Shown here: one piece after another, positions 1-11,484 of the stretch
Layout of the letters: every line of letters begins with the position of its first letter
Numbering within the stretch: the stretch's first letter is position 1
Source of the DNA: Ypsolopha sequella
Lineage: Eukaryota > Arthropoda > Insecta > Lepidoptera > Ypsolophidae
Reading direction: 5' to 3'
Assembly (NCBI GenBank): GCA_934047225.1
Contig: OW203984.1
Coordinates: 2,923,201-2,987,200, forward strand
DNA length: 64,000 bases
The notes under the pieces: generated by a model
Seen by the model: only the letters and a program-made list of their open reading frames with translations
Database searches by the model: none
What the model was told of the DNA's origin: nothing
Position numbers and translations under genes: made by a program

Positions 1-349
1 GCATAATATCTACATAATATACATATAAAACGAATGTACTTACTATAAAATACAAATAATAAAAAATACAAATAATTAAAAATACAAACTATGGACTATG
101 GCTGAAGAGAGGGATTTGTCACGTATGTAATGTAACCACAGATTACACACATTACCTTTATGTTTTGACGGCAATTTTTTTTTCGTTCCAGAGCTGTGGA
201 TGTCTTGGTTATTAATTATGAATAAAGGAAGCAAATGACGTCACAAGCAAAGAAATGAAATGATTGCATAAAACTGTAATTAATTAAAATTAAAATCACT
301 AAATTGTCAAACAAAACAAAAATAAAAATCATTTTTAATTTTCCTGGTG
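1..349. other. AT-rich sequence, no feature seen
   Basis: Low-complexity AT-rich DNA with short A and T runs. I see no open frame, repeat unit or RNA gene that can be supported. Confidence 0.6.
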
Positions 350-610
350 AACATGGCGAATTTTCGATACCAGAAAATCTCGAGTCGAACGATTCCCGGG
401 AATCACCCCGGTCGGCGCGTTACCCCGATGATCTCGAAATCGAAACAGTGCTCTCTGACCCAATTGCCCGGGTTCACCTGGGATGCGACTGTGACGTCGC
501 AAGACGTCACCGCTGACACAGTGCCCTATTTGCCGAGGGTGCAGGGACGAGGGGCTGGCCCCATTCAGCTGTAGTCCCACCCTGCTGCATACCCTGCCCT
601 ATTTTTAGCT
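350..610. other. GC-rich island, relic of unknown origin
   Basis: This stretch is far richer in GC than its surroundings and has overlapping open frames of 70-81 codons on both strands, as expected from base composition alone. It ends just before a short CATT repeat (about 620-635). None of the translations resembles a family I recognise. It may be the edge of an old retroelement or a degraded exon. I would not call a gene here. Confidence 0.3.
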
Positions 611-1513
611 CACTACTTCATTCATTCATTGAAGCCGGTGTAACAGAATTTTGAATCTCAAAGCGGATGAATGGCGTCAAAAGGCTTGACATGAAATGAG
701 AAAAAAAAGCAGTGGGTTGTCTTATGTCGCCTCTTTTCTCAATCACAGAGGTAAGAATCAATAGCGGCCATAAATATCAAATAATGAACGTAACTAACTA
801 CAATACGTGTAACTAATAACAAATAATGAACGATTAAAAAACGCAATAAAACTTAATCAGAAATTATTCTTCACTAGCTGTTGCCCGCGACAAATACATA
901 ATATCCACATTTTGAATGCAACTTCATAATGAAATTAGTTAGGATTTCAGAATTACAGGAAAAAATAAAACAATTTAGAGGTCATTTCGGAATTAAATTC
1001 TATCGAGAAAATTTCATCCAATCGCGTTTTCCTTCAGTGAGAATCTTAATCAAATACTCAATGAACATTTACCTAAAAATTAAATACGTAGATGACGTTA
1101 TAGTGGAGTAAATGGATTCGAAAAAACCCCTTTTTTTTGGTATCGCCTTACTATGTTTATCTATAAAATGTTGCTGACACACGGCACGCCCCGCCCAGTG
1201 TCATTTAAACAGTGCATGCGACTGATTATTGTGTCTCTTTTATTTAAGTATTGTTTGTTTATTCTTTAGTTTAGTTTTGTCTTGTTTTTTGTTTTATTAT
1301 TTAATCTTTAGTGTGTAAATGAATAAACGTTTTGTCTACCTATCTTGTTTTTAACTTTTAACAATAGAACAAAGGGAAAAGTTGTTGTAATTTTTTTGTA
1401 ACCACTGTTAATATTCCGGTTGTCAGTTTAGGTAATATATTATATTGGGAACAAAGACATTATAATTTTTTTCAAAGCAAATATTGCCCTACCCACGTAC
1501 GTACATATTGTAG
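611..1513. other. Non-coding stretch with a LINE-like scrap
   Basis: Mostly AT-rich sequence without a supported gene. At 874-891 the string ctagctgttgcccgcgac matches a phrase common in lepidopteran interspersed repeats; a diverged relative of it occurs near 18620-18650. The 60-codon open frame at 929-1111 has no recognisable domain. A relic of a non-LTR element is the most likely content. Confidence 0.35.
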
Positions 1514-1670
1514 CCGATTCTGAAGGCTTTAATTTTAGTTTTAGTGCTGTCAAAACTAAAATTATTCCAAAGTAATTTAGCTCCTCTACTTCACACTTAA
1601 TGACTATTTTGCTATGAAGAAAATTTGGTTTTGACAGCACTAGAATTAATATTAAAGCCTTCAGAATCTG
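1514..1670. repeat. Foldback (MITE-like) element
   Basis: Two 43-nt arms (1514-1556 and 1628-1670) are inverted copies of each other with only a few mismatches. Both carry the phrases tctgaaggctttaat and agtgctgtcaaaac or their complements. The 71-nt centre is unrelated. The layout is that of a small non-autonomous foldback element. It lies just left of the BEL element but is separate from it. Confidence 0.7.
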
Positions 1671-1705
1671 CTTTAATGTATGTATATAATTATATATAAC
1701 CTTGG

Positions 1706-2396
1706 TGTTCAGAATAAAATGTATATTTCGGAACGCATCCATCAATGGTCTATATATTTTGTCTATGGACTTGGAGCTGTCAAAAAAACGAGGGACGTGG
1801 AATTTTCTTGGTATAGATCGCGGACGATTTTAATATGTATTATTAAGGGCTTAATAGAGGGGAAATCGGTGCGGACACCGTAAAGAACATAAGTGAGTCA
1901 ATGGCTGATGTTATTTTGGCGTGAAGGCCACTTTTTGGTGAATTTCCTGTGTGTGTGTGACATAACCTGTGTCCACGCGGCTTCCGACAAGTGGACTTGT
2001 TAATTACTATTTCTGGGTTCGGATGCATCCTGGGGTAGGAGGTTTGTGTTTAGATTCATCGTGGAAGGTGATCTACGTGTCACGGCACCGACACGCCTTG
2101 GTCTCCGCAGCGAAGGGTCTTCGTGCGAGGACTACTTGATGAGGTCATCATACAACTGTCTGGTAGGACATTTTATATTAAATATTATAGATCATAAGAT
2201 ACTTGTATACTATGAATCTGGGACAGCCTATGGGCCCCTGTTCCAGCTGCAAGTATCGCCCTTTAGCATACAATTAGTGGTGTCTGAGCGTGGTTATGGA
2301 ATCCTCGCACTAGTGACGCTGATGCCCGTCACTAGTCAGTAATACTACTTTTTATATGCTACAATTTGTGGTAGCATCGAGCGTTTATATCAAACA
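1706..2396 (+). repeat. 5' LTR of the first BEL/Pao element
   Basis: 691 bp beginning TGTTCAGAATAAAATG and ending TATCAAACA, repeated without visible change 4,761 bp downstream. The 5-bp duplication CTTGG sits immediately outside. It should hold the promoter and polyadenylation signal of the element. The short open frames inside it (for example 2046-2342) occur identically in the other LTR and are not genes. Confidence 0.93.
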
Positions 2397-2401
2397 AACT
2401 T

Positions 2402-2419
2402 TGGTAGCAGAGCGTGGTT
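2402..2419 (+). other. Primer-binding site of the BEL/Pao element
   Basis: TGGTAGCAGAGCGTGGTT starts five bases after the 5' LTR. Its first 11 bases match the complement of the 3' end of eukaryotic initiator tRNA-Met including CCA, with differences after that. The position fits the minus-strand primer site, but the exact tRNA is an inference. Confidence 0.7.
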
Positions 2420-3042
2420 AATCCACCTAATAAACCTTTGGATTATATACATATAAACAGCGGAACTGGGCGGCCCCAGGGTCATTGAACTGTTAACATA
2501 GCTAGGCTTTTACATGGTTGTATTATTGATATGTTATTGATGTAGCAATTACAAATTGGATTTGTTTAGTGCTTTGAGTAGATAATTGATTACCGGAGGG
2601 TACCACATTGATGTGGTTCAGTAATATCAGTATAAATTGTTAATTTAGTACATATCAAGTGTTCTTGTATTACAATAACATAATCATATAACGGTTTATA
2701 TTATAGATTTGGAAATCAACTTGTTAGCTAATATACGGTTATCTTGGCTTGAATGTATGTAATTACAAGGATGTATACAGTGCATAGTGGAATGTGCATT
2801 CGGGTTTGTGTGTATTGTATACACCAAATATAATTTAAATTTGGTAATATAGAATTAGGTAGGAACCTATTTGTTTGTTTAGTATTGACGGACAGTACAT
2901 ACATTGGTAATTGGGAATTAATTTTGCTAATTAAATTCTATTTATAGGTAGGGTATCTATTGAGCACTGCTTCTGTATTTTGTGCCTTGTCAGGGTGTTT
3001 GCTAAATAGTTTTTATTTATACATTTCCCGGTTCATTGCGGC
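2420..3042 (+). other. Untranslated leader of the BEL/Pao element
   Basis: AT-rich sequence between the primer-binding site and the gag start, without an open frame of note. It should carry the packaging signal if the element follows the usual plan. Confidence 0.6.
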
Positions 3043-4899
3043 ATGATGTCCAAGTCTCACAAGGCTGCGTTGGCGAAAGAGCTCCGCTGGTTTACAACCG
3101 TCCAGGGATTGCTTTCTCGTTCGGATCGCGACAATGCAATCCTGGAGAGAGCCGAGCGGATGCATCAGCGGCTGGCTGATGCAGAGGCGGCTGTGGCAGC
3201 ACTGCAGGAAAGTGACGAGCCTTTGAAGAGGTATGTTACGGATTTGGCTCAGATAAAAGGGATTTATGATGCTTTAACAGAGGCGGCCTCCATGATCAAA
3301 AAGCGACAATCGGGCAGCCCGGTTGTTAGCACACCTAGACCAATAGATGGCGCCACTGGTAAGACGCTGGTTATAACGTCGAATAATATTGCTGATGTAA
3401 AGAGGCAAAATTCAGGAGGTCCTGTAGTTGTCACGCCTCAACCGGTAGATGGCGTGTCTAGTAGTTTGGCTAATTTAAAACTAAATAAATTCAATGGGAA
3501 AATGGAAGAATGGGTTTCATATAGGAATATGTTTACGTCATTAATAAATTCTAGGGTAGATTTATCAAAGGGGCAAAAGATGGCATATTTGATGTCAACA
3601 TTGGAGGGCGAAGCAAGGTCGCTCATCCAGCACCTCAGGGTAGAGGATGATCATTATGATACAGCGTGGGGCTTATTAAATGATAGGTATCAGAACATGC
3701 GCTTATTGGCGGATGCGCATGCGTCTCAATTGTTGACGTTACCTAGGGTAACCGACTGGGCACAGCTGAGGCAGCAATTACTAACTCCGGTCACTGTGGC
3801 GTGTAATGCCCTTAGAACATTAGGTTTACCGGTGGACGAGTGGTCGTTTTTACTCGTTCACATTATTTTAGGTAGGTTGCCTAATGACATGAGGTCACGT
3901 TTTGAGCGGGTGTCCGCAGGAAAAGATGGCAGCACTGTGCCTAAATTTACGGACTTAATGAAGTTTCTTGAATATGAAGCTAGGGTAGCAGAAACATCAC
4001 AAGCGGACTTGGCGCCATCTGGGGCGCAATCATTTTCGTCTGCTGGCTCATCTGAATGTGGGGAGCCCAGACAACCGCAGCAGTCGCGGGGACGCGATAT
4101 GACGCGTTTAGCGGCGGTCGCCGTGATCGAGAGGTCATTGACCTGTTATCAGTGTGGCCATACGGGGCATGACCTGCTGAGATGTCAGCAGTGGCGAAAC
4201 CTGCACGTCACCGAGCGGCGACGCATAGTGAAGCGTAAGGGCCTGTGTTTCGGTTGCTTGGGCAATCATTTTGAACGTAATTGTCCCGAGCCACGACGTT
4301 GCAGTGTTTGTGAGGGGCCTCACCATTTATTGTTGTGTGCCAACAGATCTGAAGCGGCTTCACCGGTCCCGCAGCGACGGAGCCCTACGGGCGGGGGTGC
4401 TTCAGGGAGAACTCCCCCCCCCTTGGACAACGGGGGTGCGTCAGGGAGAACTTCCCCCCCCTCGGTCCAGGGAAGGCATGCTGTCGGGCAGAGCTCCCCT
4501 CCGTCGGAACGGAGGACTGCGGCGCGAGGCGCGCCCCCTCACCGGGAGGTGAGTTATGTATTTGCGCGTGGACCCGTAGGGAGCCCCTCGCCTACGGGCT
4601 ATCACACATATGGCCATGTAGTGAATTGGGCCCCTACGGGCGGGGGCCAATTGGAGTTGGCAAGGGCTAGGCCCCCCCTCCCCGCGCCGGTTTTGGTGCC
4701 AGCTGGCATGGAGCACCGTGTTAAGACGGAGTCACGGGGTTACTCACCGCCGTACCGGGAATACCCGCGGTTAGAGTACCACCCGCCGTACTCAGGGAGA
4801 GTTGGAGGCTACGCTCCCCCCATGGTGGGGATGTGCACGCGCCAGCCGTATTACTGCCAGTGGACTGGTCCTGCACTCCACAGGTGGGGTAGCCTGTAA
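3043..4899 (+). CDS. gag: BEL/Pao Gag polyprotein
   Basis: 618-residue structural protein that would assemble virus-like particles in the cytoplasm and package element RNA. The N-terminal 120 residues are charged and helical in character. Residues of about 140-300 match the DUF1759-type gag region of BEL elements (motif KLNKFNGKMEEW). Three zinc knuckles follow: C368-C371-H376-C381, C402-C405-H409-C414 and C420-C423-H427-C432. The C-terminal third is rich in Pro, Gly and Arg with near-repeated segments. Two Met codons open the frame, and the first is taken as start. The frame stops at 4897-4899 while the protease-like sequence continues in another frame, whereas BEL elements normally make one Gag-Pol. 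The open frame beside a ruined pol suggests selection on, or recent copying of, gag. Confidence 0.9.
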   Translation: MMSKSHKAALAKELRWFTTVQGLLSRSDRDNAILERAERMHQRLADAEAAVAALQESDEPLKRYVTDLAQIKGIYDALTEAASMIKKRQSGSPVVSTPRPIDGATGKTLVITSNNIADVKRQNSGGPVVVTPQPVDGVSSSLANLKLNKFNGKMEEWVSYRNMFTSLINSRVDLSKGQKMAYLMSTLEGEARSLIQHLRVEDDHYDTAWGLLNDRYQNMRLLADAHASQLLTLPRVTDWAQLRQQLLTPVTVACNALRTLGLPVDEWSFLLVHIILGRLPNDMRSRFERVSAGKDGSTVPKFTDLMKFLEYEARVAETSQADLAPSGAQSFSSAGSSECGEPRQPQQSRGRDMTRLAAVAVIERSLTCYQCGHTGHDLLRCQQWRNLHVTERRRIVKRKGLCFGCLGNHFERNCPEPRRCSVCEGPHHLLLCANRSEAASPVPQRRSPTGGGASGRTPPPLDNGGASGRTSPPSVQGRHAVGQSSPPSERRTAARGAPPHREVSYVFARGPVGSPSPTGYHTYGHVVNWAPTGGGQLELARARPPLPAPVLVPAGMEHRVKTESRGYSPPYREYPRLEYHPPYSGRVGGYAPPMVGMCTRQPYYCQWTGPALHRWGSL

Positions 4900-6430
4900 C
4901 CAGCTTGTTCAAGCTATGAGTACGGAACCGCGGACGGTTCTGTTGCCTACCGCGATGGCTCGCGTCTAGGGCCCCAGGGGGGATTGAGTTAGGGTAAGGG
5001 CCCTCCTCGACTCGGAAAGTCAAGTGGCGCACCGATTGGTTTTGAACCTGGAGGTTTCGTCGGTGCCGCTTCTAGGTATTGGTGGACTGGAGTTGAATCA
5101 GCGGCTGCAGCCATGATTATAGACAATATTGTCGGCTGGCAGCCTTCTTTGGACCTTCCTCCGTCCATAATCTCATGCACGTCAGGTCTGCATCTGGCAG
5201 ACCCACGTTTTGTCATCCGGCCCAGTCGATGTTCTCCTGGGCTCGGATTTGTTAGGATGGATTCTATTTGGTTTTTAAAAGACTCTGGGTTCTTCTTCAT
5301 TGGTGGAGGTATCCACAATTTTGGATATTCGATATTTGATTCGATACTTGGATTATTATGTTCGAACTTAGGAAATGGCTTTCAAATGAACATATACTGT
5401 TTGCAGATTTGGAGGATCCCAATATGATGGTGGTATTATGTTGAAATACCAACCAGTCAATGAAATTCATATATTTTGTCCCCAGCCGTGAGTGCAGAGG
5501 AGCGTTGGAACGCATTGGTACACGGTTCTTGTACTTCAGGCGGACCTCATCAAGTTTAGACTTCGAGTTCTGCGCGAGGATCACGCCAGGCTGAAGTGAG
5601 CGGTTGCTCGTTTGAATCCTTTCACGGATTATGAAGGACTTCTGCGTTTTGGAGGCTGATTTTGGAGAGCTGACCTGCCATACGGAAGTCTTCATCCTTT
5701 GCTTCTACCCAAGACGGACCTTTGGTAAATTTGTTGGTGTCGGATTGACACATACGTAACGCGCACGGGGGTTTTTAGCAATCGCAACGCTTGGGTTGTG
5801 AAAGCATACCTTGTGTATTTGTGTGCTTGGCCACCAAGGCCGTTCACTTGGCAGTGGTATCAGCTTTGACTACGGAGGCCTTCGTCGCCGCGTTGGATCG
5901 TTTCGTGTCGCGTAAGGGTTTACCTTCACTTATTCGCTCCGACAATGGCACAAACTACAAAGGTACTGCTAACTATCTAAAAGATATTGATAATTTTTTG
6001 TTTTGTAAATAACTATGCTAGTTTAAGTTAAATCTTCGCCCGGAAAGGGGTAACTTGGCGGTACAGTCCCCCAAATTGCCCTCACTGGGGAGGGAATTTT
6101 TTTGAAGCTGCCGTCAAGTCGGCGAAGACCCACCTCCGCTGCGTTATTGGGGAAACTGTTCTAATTTTTGAGGAGCTTGCCACTGTGTATTGTAAAGTGG
6201 AAGCGGTCCTCAACTCTCGTCCTCTCTGTTGTCAGACAGGACTGAGTATCCTAGGGAAGGAAATTTAATTCTTTTGAAGGATGTGAACTTGCTATCCTTG
6301 TTTTGGCGCCGGGGCCGTATATTAAAGTTGTTTTGGCGGAGACGGAACTCCACGCGTCGCAGAGGTGTTGGTCGAAGGTTCGATTTTGTGACGAGCCATG
6401 ACAACTCTCTCCCGTCTCCCGGTTGTATGA
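4900..6430 (+). pseudogene. pol: Decayed BEL/Pao pol remnant
   Basis: Ordered fragments of pol survive in shifting frames. At 4909-4970 is the start of the protease-like domain (TVLLPTA). At 5220-5275 is its conserved end (VDVLLGSDLLGW), followed at once by a stop. At 5633-5730 are traces of the integrase zinc domain leader (ADLPYG, HPLLLPK) with an internal stop. At 5791-6012 an open piece of the integrase core carries the SDNGTN catalytic Asp motif. At 6095-6225 is the Glu-containing end of the core (EAAVKSAKTHL), and at 6255-6330 the start of the C-terminal domain (NLILLKD). Reverse transcriptase and RNase H are absent, so a deletion lies between about 5290 and 5630. No functional enzyme can be made. 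Confidence 0.88.
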
Positions 6431-6454
6431 GCTAGTGGACTGATTGCTCAGCCC

Positions 6455-6466
6455 AGAGCGGGGGAC
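6455..6466 (+). other. Polypurine tract of the BEL/Pao element
   Basis: AGAGCGGGGGAC lies directly before the TGTTC start of the right LTR, the place where plus-strand synthesis is primed. The second BEL element has a comparable G-rich run before its LTR. Confidence 0.7.
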
Positions 6467-7157
6467 TGTTCAGAATAAAATGTATATTTCGGAACGCATC
6501 CATCAATGGTCTATATATTTTGTCTATGGACTTGGAGCTGTCAAAAAAACGAGGGACGTGGAATTTTCTTGGTATAGATCGCGGACGATTTTAATATGTA
6601 TTATTAAGGGCTTAATAGAGGGGAAATCGGTGCGGACACCGTAAAGAACATAAGTGAGTCAATGGCTGATGTTATTTTGGCGTGAAGGCCACTTTTTGGT
6701 GAATTTCCTGTGTGTGTGTGACATAACCTGTGTCCACGCGGCTTCCGACAAGTGGACTTGTTAATTACTATTTCTGGGTTCGGATGCATCCTGGGGTAGG
6801 AGGTTTGTGTTTAGATTCATCGTGGAAGGTGATCTACGTGTCACGGCACCGACACGCCTTGGTCTCCGCAGCGAAGGGTCTTCGTGCGAGGACTACTTGA
6901 TGAGGTCATCATACAACTGTCTGGTAGGACATTTTATATTAAATATTATAGATCATAAGATACTTGTATACTATGAATCTGGGACAGCCTATGGGCCCCT
7001 GTTCCAGCTGCAAGTATCGCCCTTTAGCATACAATTAGTGGTGTCTGAGCGTGGTTATGGAATCCTCGCACTAGTGACGCTGATGCCCGTCACTAGTCAG
7101 TAATACTACTTTTTATATGCTACAATTTGTGGTAGCATCGAGCGTTTATATCAAACA
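6467..7157 (+). repeat. 3' LTR of the first BEL/Pao element
   Basis: Second copy of the 691-bp LTR, at a constant offset of 4,761 bp from the first and identical to it in my reading. It is followed by the target duplication CTTGG at 7158-7162. Confidence 0.93.
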
Positions 7158-7162
7158 CTTGG

Positions 7163-8000
7163 TTTGTGCTGCTTTTTCTGACCCGAGGCTGATAATCTAT
7201 CTGTTGCCAAGGTCTGATAATTTTTTTGTTTTTCCTAGTTATCAGTTAACTTACATAACATGTTATTATTTTTATACTTTTATACGTATCCACGCCTGTG
7301 TTCAAAAGGGGTAAGCAGAGACCATGGATCTCCATCTGCTACGATCCTGAAACACCTATTTTACTTCTTCCACGTTCATCAATCGAATCATACATTATAT
7401 TTCGCTTGCTTTTGATTCGGCCTCATTATTTATATTCAAATGTACTGATCAGTTTAACTAAACCCTTAATGATGGTGTAAAACCGAAACCGGTCGTGTTA
7501 AATAAGCTTATAAACTGTGAAACGAGTGCAAGTGTATTTATTCATCATGTTGTTATCCAAGTTTCATCAAGTGCCGATAATCGCAAGTATTAATCATACA
7601 AATGTACCCAATAATAATAATTGTCTTTGTTCGAATCGAGCCAACCAATAATCGCTTCTATCAAAAGCTAATAAAGGCCTTTTTATGTAGTCGACATTCT
7701 TTTGCTAGGGTATGCCATAGTCTTTCAGATTTGAGCACACAAAGCAATGTCTAGAAATGGAGAACGTTTTTTTTTTTAAATTGAATATTCATTGTGCCGA
7801 AACGGTGCCGTTCAAAATAGAAAACCGTTTTGTTGGACCTCAACGTTTCTTTCCAAAAGCTAAGGAATCCTAAAAAAATAATATTTGAGAGCGGTTGATT
7901 GTTCTTATCATATCTTCGATGGAAAACTGCATCATTTTATCAGATCATTGACGCTTCTTCCAGACATGCGCATCATAATTAAATATTAGTTGATGACTTA
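7163..8000. other. Non-coding stretch with two dispersed-repeat relics
   Basis: No gene seen. At 7459-7555 a segment with gatggtgtaa, gaaaccggtc and aactgtgaaac resembles a diverged copy near 50545-50645. It looks like a decayed Penelope-type 3' tail, with a hammerhead-like but broken core. At 7638-7718 a second segment (gagccaac ... tatgccat) has a diverged relative at 45882-45981. Confidence 0.5.
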
Positions 8001-11000
8001 CTGTTCATAATGAGCACTAGTACAGTCAACAAAAGAGTTATACTGTTCATAATGAGCACTAGTACAGTCAACAAAAGAGTTATACTGTTCATAATGAGCA
8101 CTAGTACAGTCAACAAAAGAGTTATACTGTTCATAATGAGCACTAGTACAGTCAACAAAAGAGTTATACTCTTCATAATGAGCACTAGTACAGTCAACAA
8201 AAGAGTTATACTCTTCATAATGAGCACTAGTACAGTTAACAAAAGAGTTATACTCTTCATAATGAGCACTAGTACAGTCAACAAAAGAGTTATACTCTTC
8301 TTAATGAGCACTAGTACAGTCAACAAAAGAGTTATACTCTTCATAATGAGCACTAGTACAGTCAACTAAAGAGTTATACTCTTCATAATGAGCACTAGTA
8401 CAGTCAACTAAAGAGTTATACTCTTCATAATGAGCACTAGTACAGTCAACAAAAGAGTTATACTCTTCATAATGAGCACTAGTACAGTCAACTAAAGAGT
8501 TATACTCTTCATAATGAGCACTAGTACAGTCAACTAAAGAGTTATACTCTTCATAATGAGCACTAGTACAGTCAACTAAAGAGTTATACTCTTCATAATG
8601 AGCACTAGTACAGTCAACTAAAGAGTTATACTCTTCATAATGAGCACTAGTACAGTCAACTAAAGAGTTATACTCTTCATAATGAGCACTAGTACAGTCA
8701 ACTAAAGAGTTATACTCTTCATAATGAGCACTAGTACAGTCAACAAAAGAGTTATACTCTTCTTAATGAGCACTAGTACAGTCAACAAAAGAGTTATACT
8801 CTTCATAATGAGCACTAGTACAGTCAACTAAAGAGTTATACTCTTCATAATGAGCACTAGTACAGTCAACTAAAGAGTTATACTCTTCATAATGAGCACT
8901 AGTACAGTCAACTAAAGAGTTATACTCTTCATAATGAGCACTAGTACAGTCAACTAAAGAGTTATACTCTTCATAATGAGCACTAGTACAGTCAACTAAA
9001 GAGTTATACTCTTCATAATGAGCACTAGTACAGTCAACTAAAGAGTTATACTCTTCATAATGAGCACTAGTACAGTCAACTAAAGAGTTATACTCTTCAT
9101 AATGAGCACTAGTACAGTCAACTAAAGAGTTATACTCTTCATAATGAGCACTAGTACAGTCAACTAAAGAGTTATACTCTTCATAATGAGCACTAGTACA
9201 GTCAACTAAAGAGTTATACTCTTCATAATGAGCACTAGTACAGTCAACTAAAGAGTTATACTCTTCATAATGAGCACTAGTACAGTCAACAAAAGAGTTA
9301 TACTCTTCATAATGAGCACTAGTACAGTCAACTAAAGAGTTATACTCTTCATAATGAGCACTAGTACAGTCAACTAAAGAGTTATACTCTTCATAATGAG
9401 CACTAGTACAGTCAACAAAAGAGTTATACTCTTCATAATGAGCACTAGTACAGTCAACAAAAGCGTTATACTCTTCTTAATGAGCACTAGTACAGTCAAC
9501 AAAAGAGTTATACTCTTCTTAATGAGCACTATTACAGTCAACAAAAGAGTTATACTCTTCTTAATGAGCACTAGTACAGTCAACAAAAGAGTTATACTCT
9601 TCTTAATGAGCACTATTACAGTCAAAAAAAGAGTTATACTCTTCTTAATGAGCACTAGTACAGTCAACTAAAGAGTTATACTCTTCATAATGAGCACTAG
9701 TACAGTCAACTAAAGAGTTATACTCTTCATAATGAGCACTAGTACAGTCAACTAAAGAGTTATACTCTTCATAATGAGCACTAGTACAGTCAACTAAAGA
9801 GTTATACTCTTCATAATGAGCACTAGTACAGTCAACTAAAGAGTTATACTCTTCATAATGAGCACTAGTACAGTCAACTAAAGAGTTATACTCTTCATAA
9901 TGAGCACTAGTACAGTCAACTAAAGAGTTATACTCTTCATAATGAGCACTAGTACAGTCAACTAAAGAGTTATACTCTTCATAATGAGCACTAGTACAGT
10001 CAACTAAAGAGTTATACTCTTCATAATGAGCACTAGTACAGTCAACTAAAGAGTTATACTCTTCATAATGAGCACTAGTACAGTCAACAAAAGAGTTATA
10101 CTCTTCATAATGAGCACTAGTACAGTCAACTAAAGAGTTATACTCTTCATAATGAGCACTAGTACAGTCAACTAAAGAGTTATACTCTTCATAATGAGCA
10201 CTAGTACAGTCAACAAAAGAGTTATACTCTTCATAATGAGCACTAGTACAGTCAACAAATGCGTTATACTCTTCTTAATGAGCACTAGTACAGTCAACAA
10301 AAGAGTTATACTCTTCTTAATGAGCACTATTACAGTCAACAAAAGAGTTATACTCTTCTTAATGAGCACTAGTACAGTCAACAAAAGAGTTATACTCTTC
10401 TTAATGAGCACTATTACAGTCAACAAAAGAGTTATACTCTTCTTAATGAGCACTAGTACAGTCAACAAAAGAGTTATACTCTTCATAATGAGCACTAGTA
10501 CAGTCAACTAAAGAGTTATACTCTTCATAATAAGCACTATTACAGTCAACAAAAGAGTTATACTCTTCTTAATGAGCACTAGTACAGTCAACAAAAGAGT
10601 TATACTCTTCATAATGAGCACTAGTACAGTCAACTAAAGAGTTATACTCTTCATAATGAGCACTAGTACAGTCAACTAAAGAGTTATACTCTTCATAATG
10701 AGCACTAGTACAGTCAACTAAAGAGTTATACTCTTCATAATGAGCACTAGTACAGTCAACTAAAGAGTTATACTCTTCATAATGAGCACTAGTACAGTCA
10801 ACAAAAGAGTTATACTCTTCATAATAAGCACTATTACAGTCAACAAAAGAGTTATACTCTTCATAATGAGCACTAGTACAGTCAACAAAAGAGTTATACT
10901 CTTCATAATGAGCACTAGTACAGTCAACAAAAGAGTTATACTCTTCATAATGAGCACTAGTACAGTCAACAAAAGAGTTATACTCTTCATAATAAGCACT

Positions 11001-11484
11001 ATTACAGTCAACAAAAGAGTTATACTCTTCATAATGAGCACTAGTACAGTCAACAAAAGAGTTATACTCTTCATAATGAGCACTAGTACAGTCAACAAAA
11101 GCGTTATACTCTTCTTAATGAGCACTAGTACAGTCAACAAAAGAGTTATACTCTTCTTAATGAGCACTAGTACAGTCAACTAAAGAGTTATACTCTTCAT
11201 AATGAGCACTAGTACAGTCAACTAAAGAGTTATACTCTTCATAATGAACACTAGTACAGTCAACAAAAGAGTTATACTCTTCTTAATGAGCACTAGTACA
11301 GTCAACAAAAGAGTTATACTCTTCATAATGAGCACTAGTAGAGTCAACAAAAGAGTTATACTCTTCATAATGAGCACTAGTACAGTCAACAAAAGAGTTA
11401 TACTCTTCATAATGAGCACTAGTACAGTCAACAAAAGAGTTTTACTCTTTTTAATGAGCACTAGTACAGTCAACAAAAGAGTTA
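8001..11484. repeat. 42-bp satellite array, 83 units
   Basis: A head-to-tail array of a 42-bp unit containing ATGAGCACTAG and gagttatact. The first ATGAGCACTAG starts at 8010 and the last ATGAGCA at 11454, which is exactly 82 periods, and the register holds at every 420 bp in between, so no indel is present. Units differ only at a few sites: caacAaaag/caacTaaag, ttcAtaatg/ttcTtaatg, agtac/attac, and ctGttc/ctCttc near the start. Marker variants recur at 19- and 20-unit spacing, giving a higher-order structure. Because 42 is divisible by 3, both strands read open over long parts, but this is a by-product and not coding. Confidence 0.97.

Larger units (their letters stand above)
1706..7157 (+). 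mobile_element. BEL/Pao LTR retrotransposon, gag intact and pol defective
   Basis: A complete 5,452-bp insertion. Both LTRs are 691 bp, begin TGTTC, end CA, and show no difference in my reading. The 5-bp target duplication CTTGG (1701-1705 and 7158-7162) is perfect. A primer-binding site follows the left LTR and a purine-rich tract precedes the right one. The order gag, protease-like, zinc-binding, integrase and C-terminal domain is that of BEL/Pao. Gag is open, but reverse transcriptase and RNase H are missing and the rest of pol has frameshifts and stops. Identical LTRs imply recent insertion, so the pol damage probably predates it and the element was moved by a partner's enzymes. Confidence 0.93.

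Noticed and set aside
2046..2342. 98-codon frame present twice (also 6807-7103)
   Set aside because: Both copies lie in the identical LTRs; no coding evidence.
7459..7500. Hammerhead-like core ttaatgatgg ... gaaaccggtc
   Set aside because: GAAACCGGTC fits, but the CTGATGA core has at least two changes and stem I pairing is weak. Kept only as a decayed tail.
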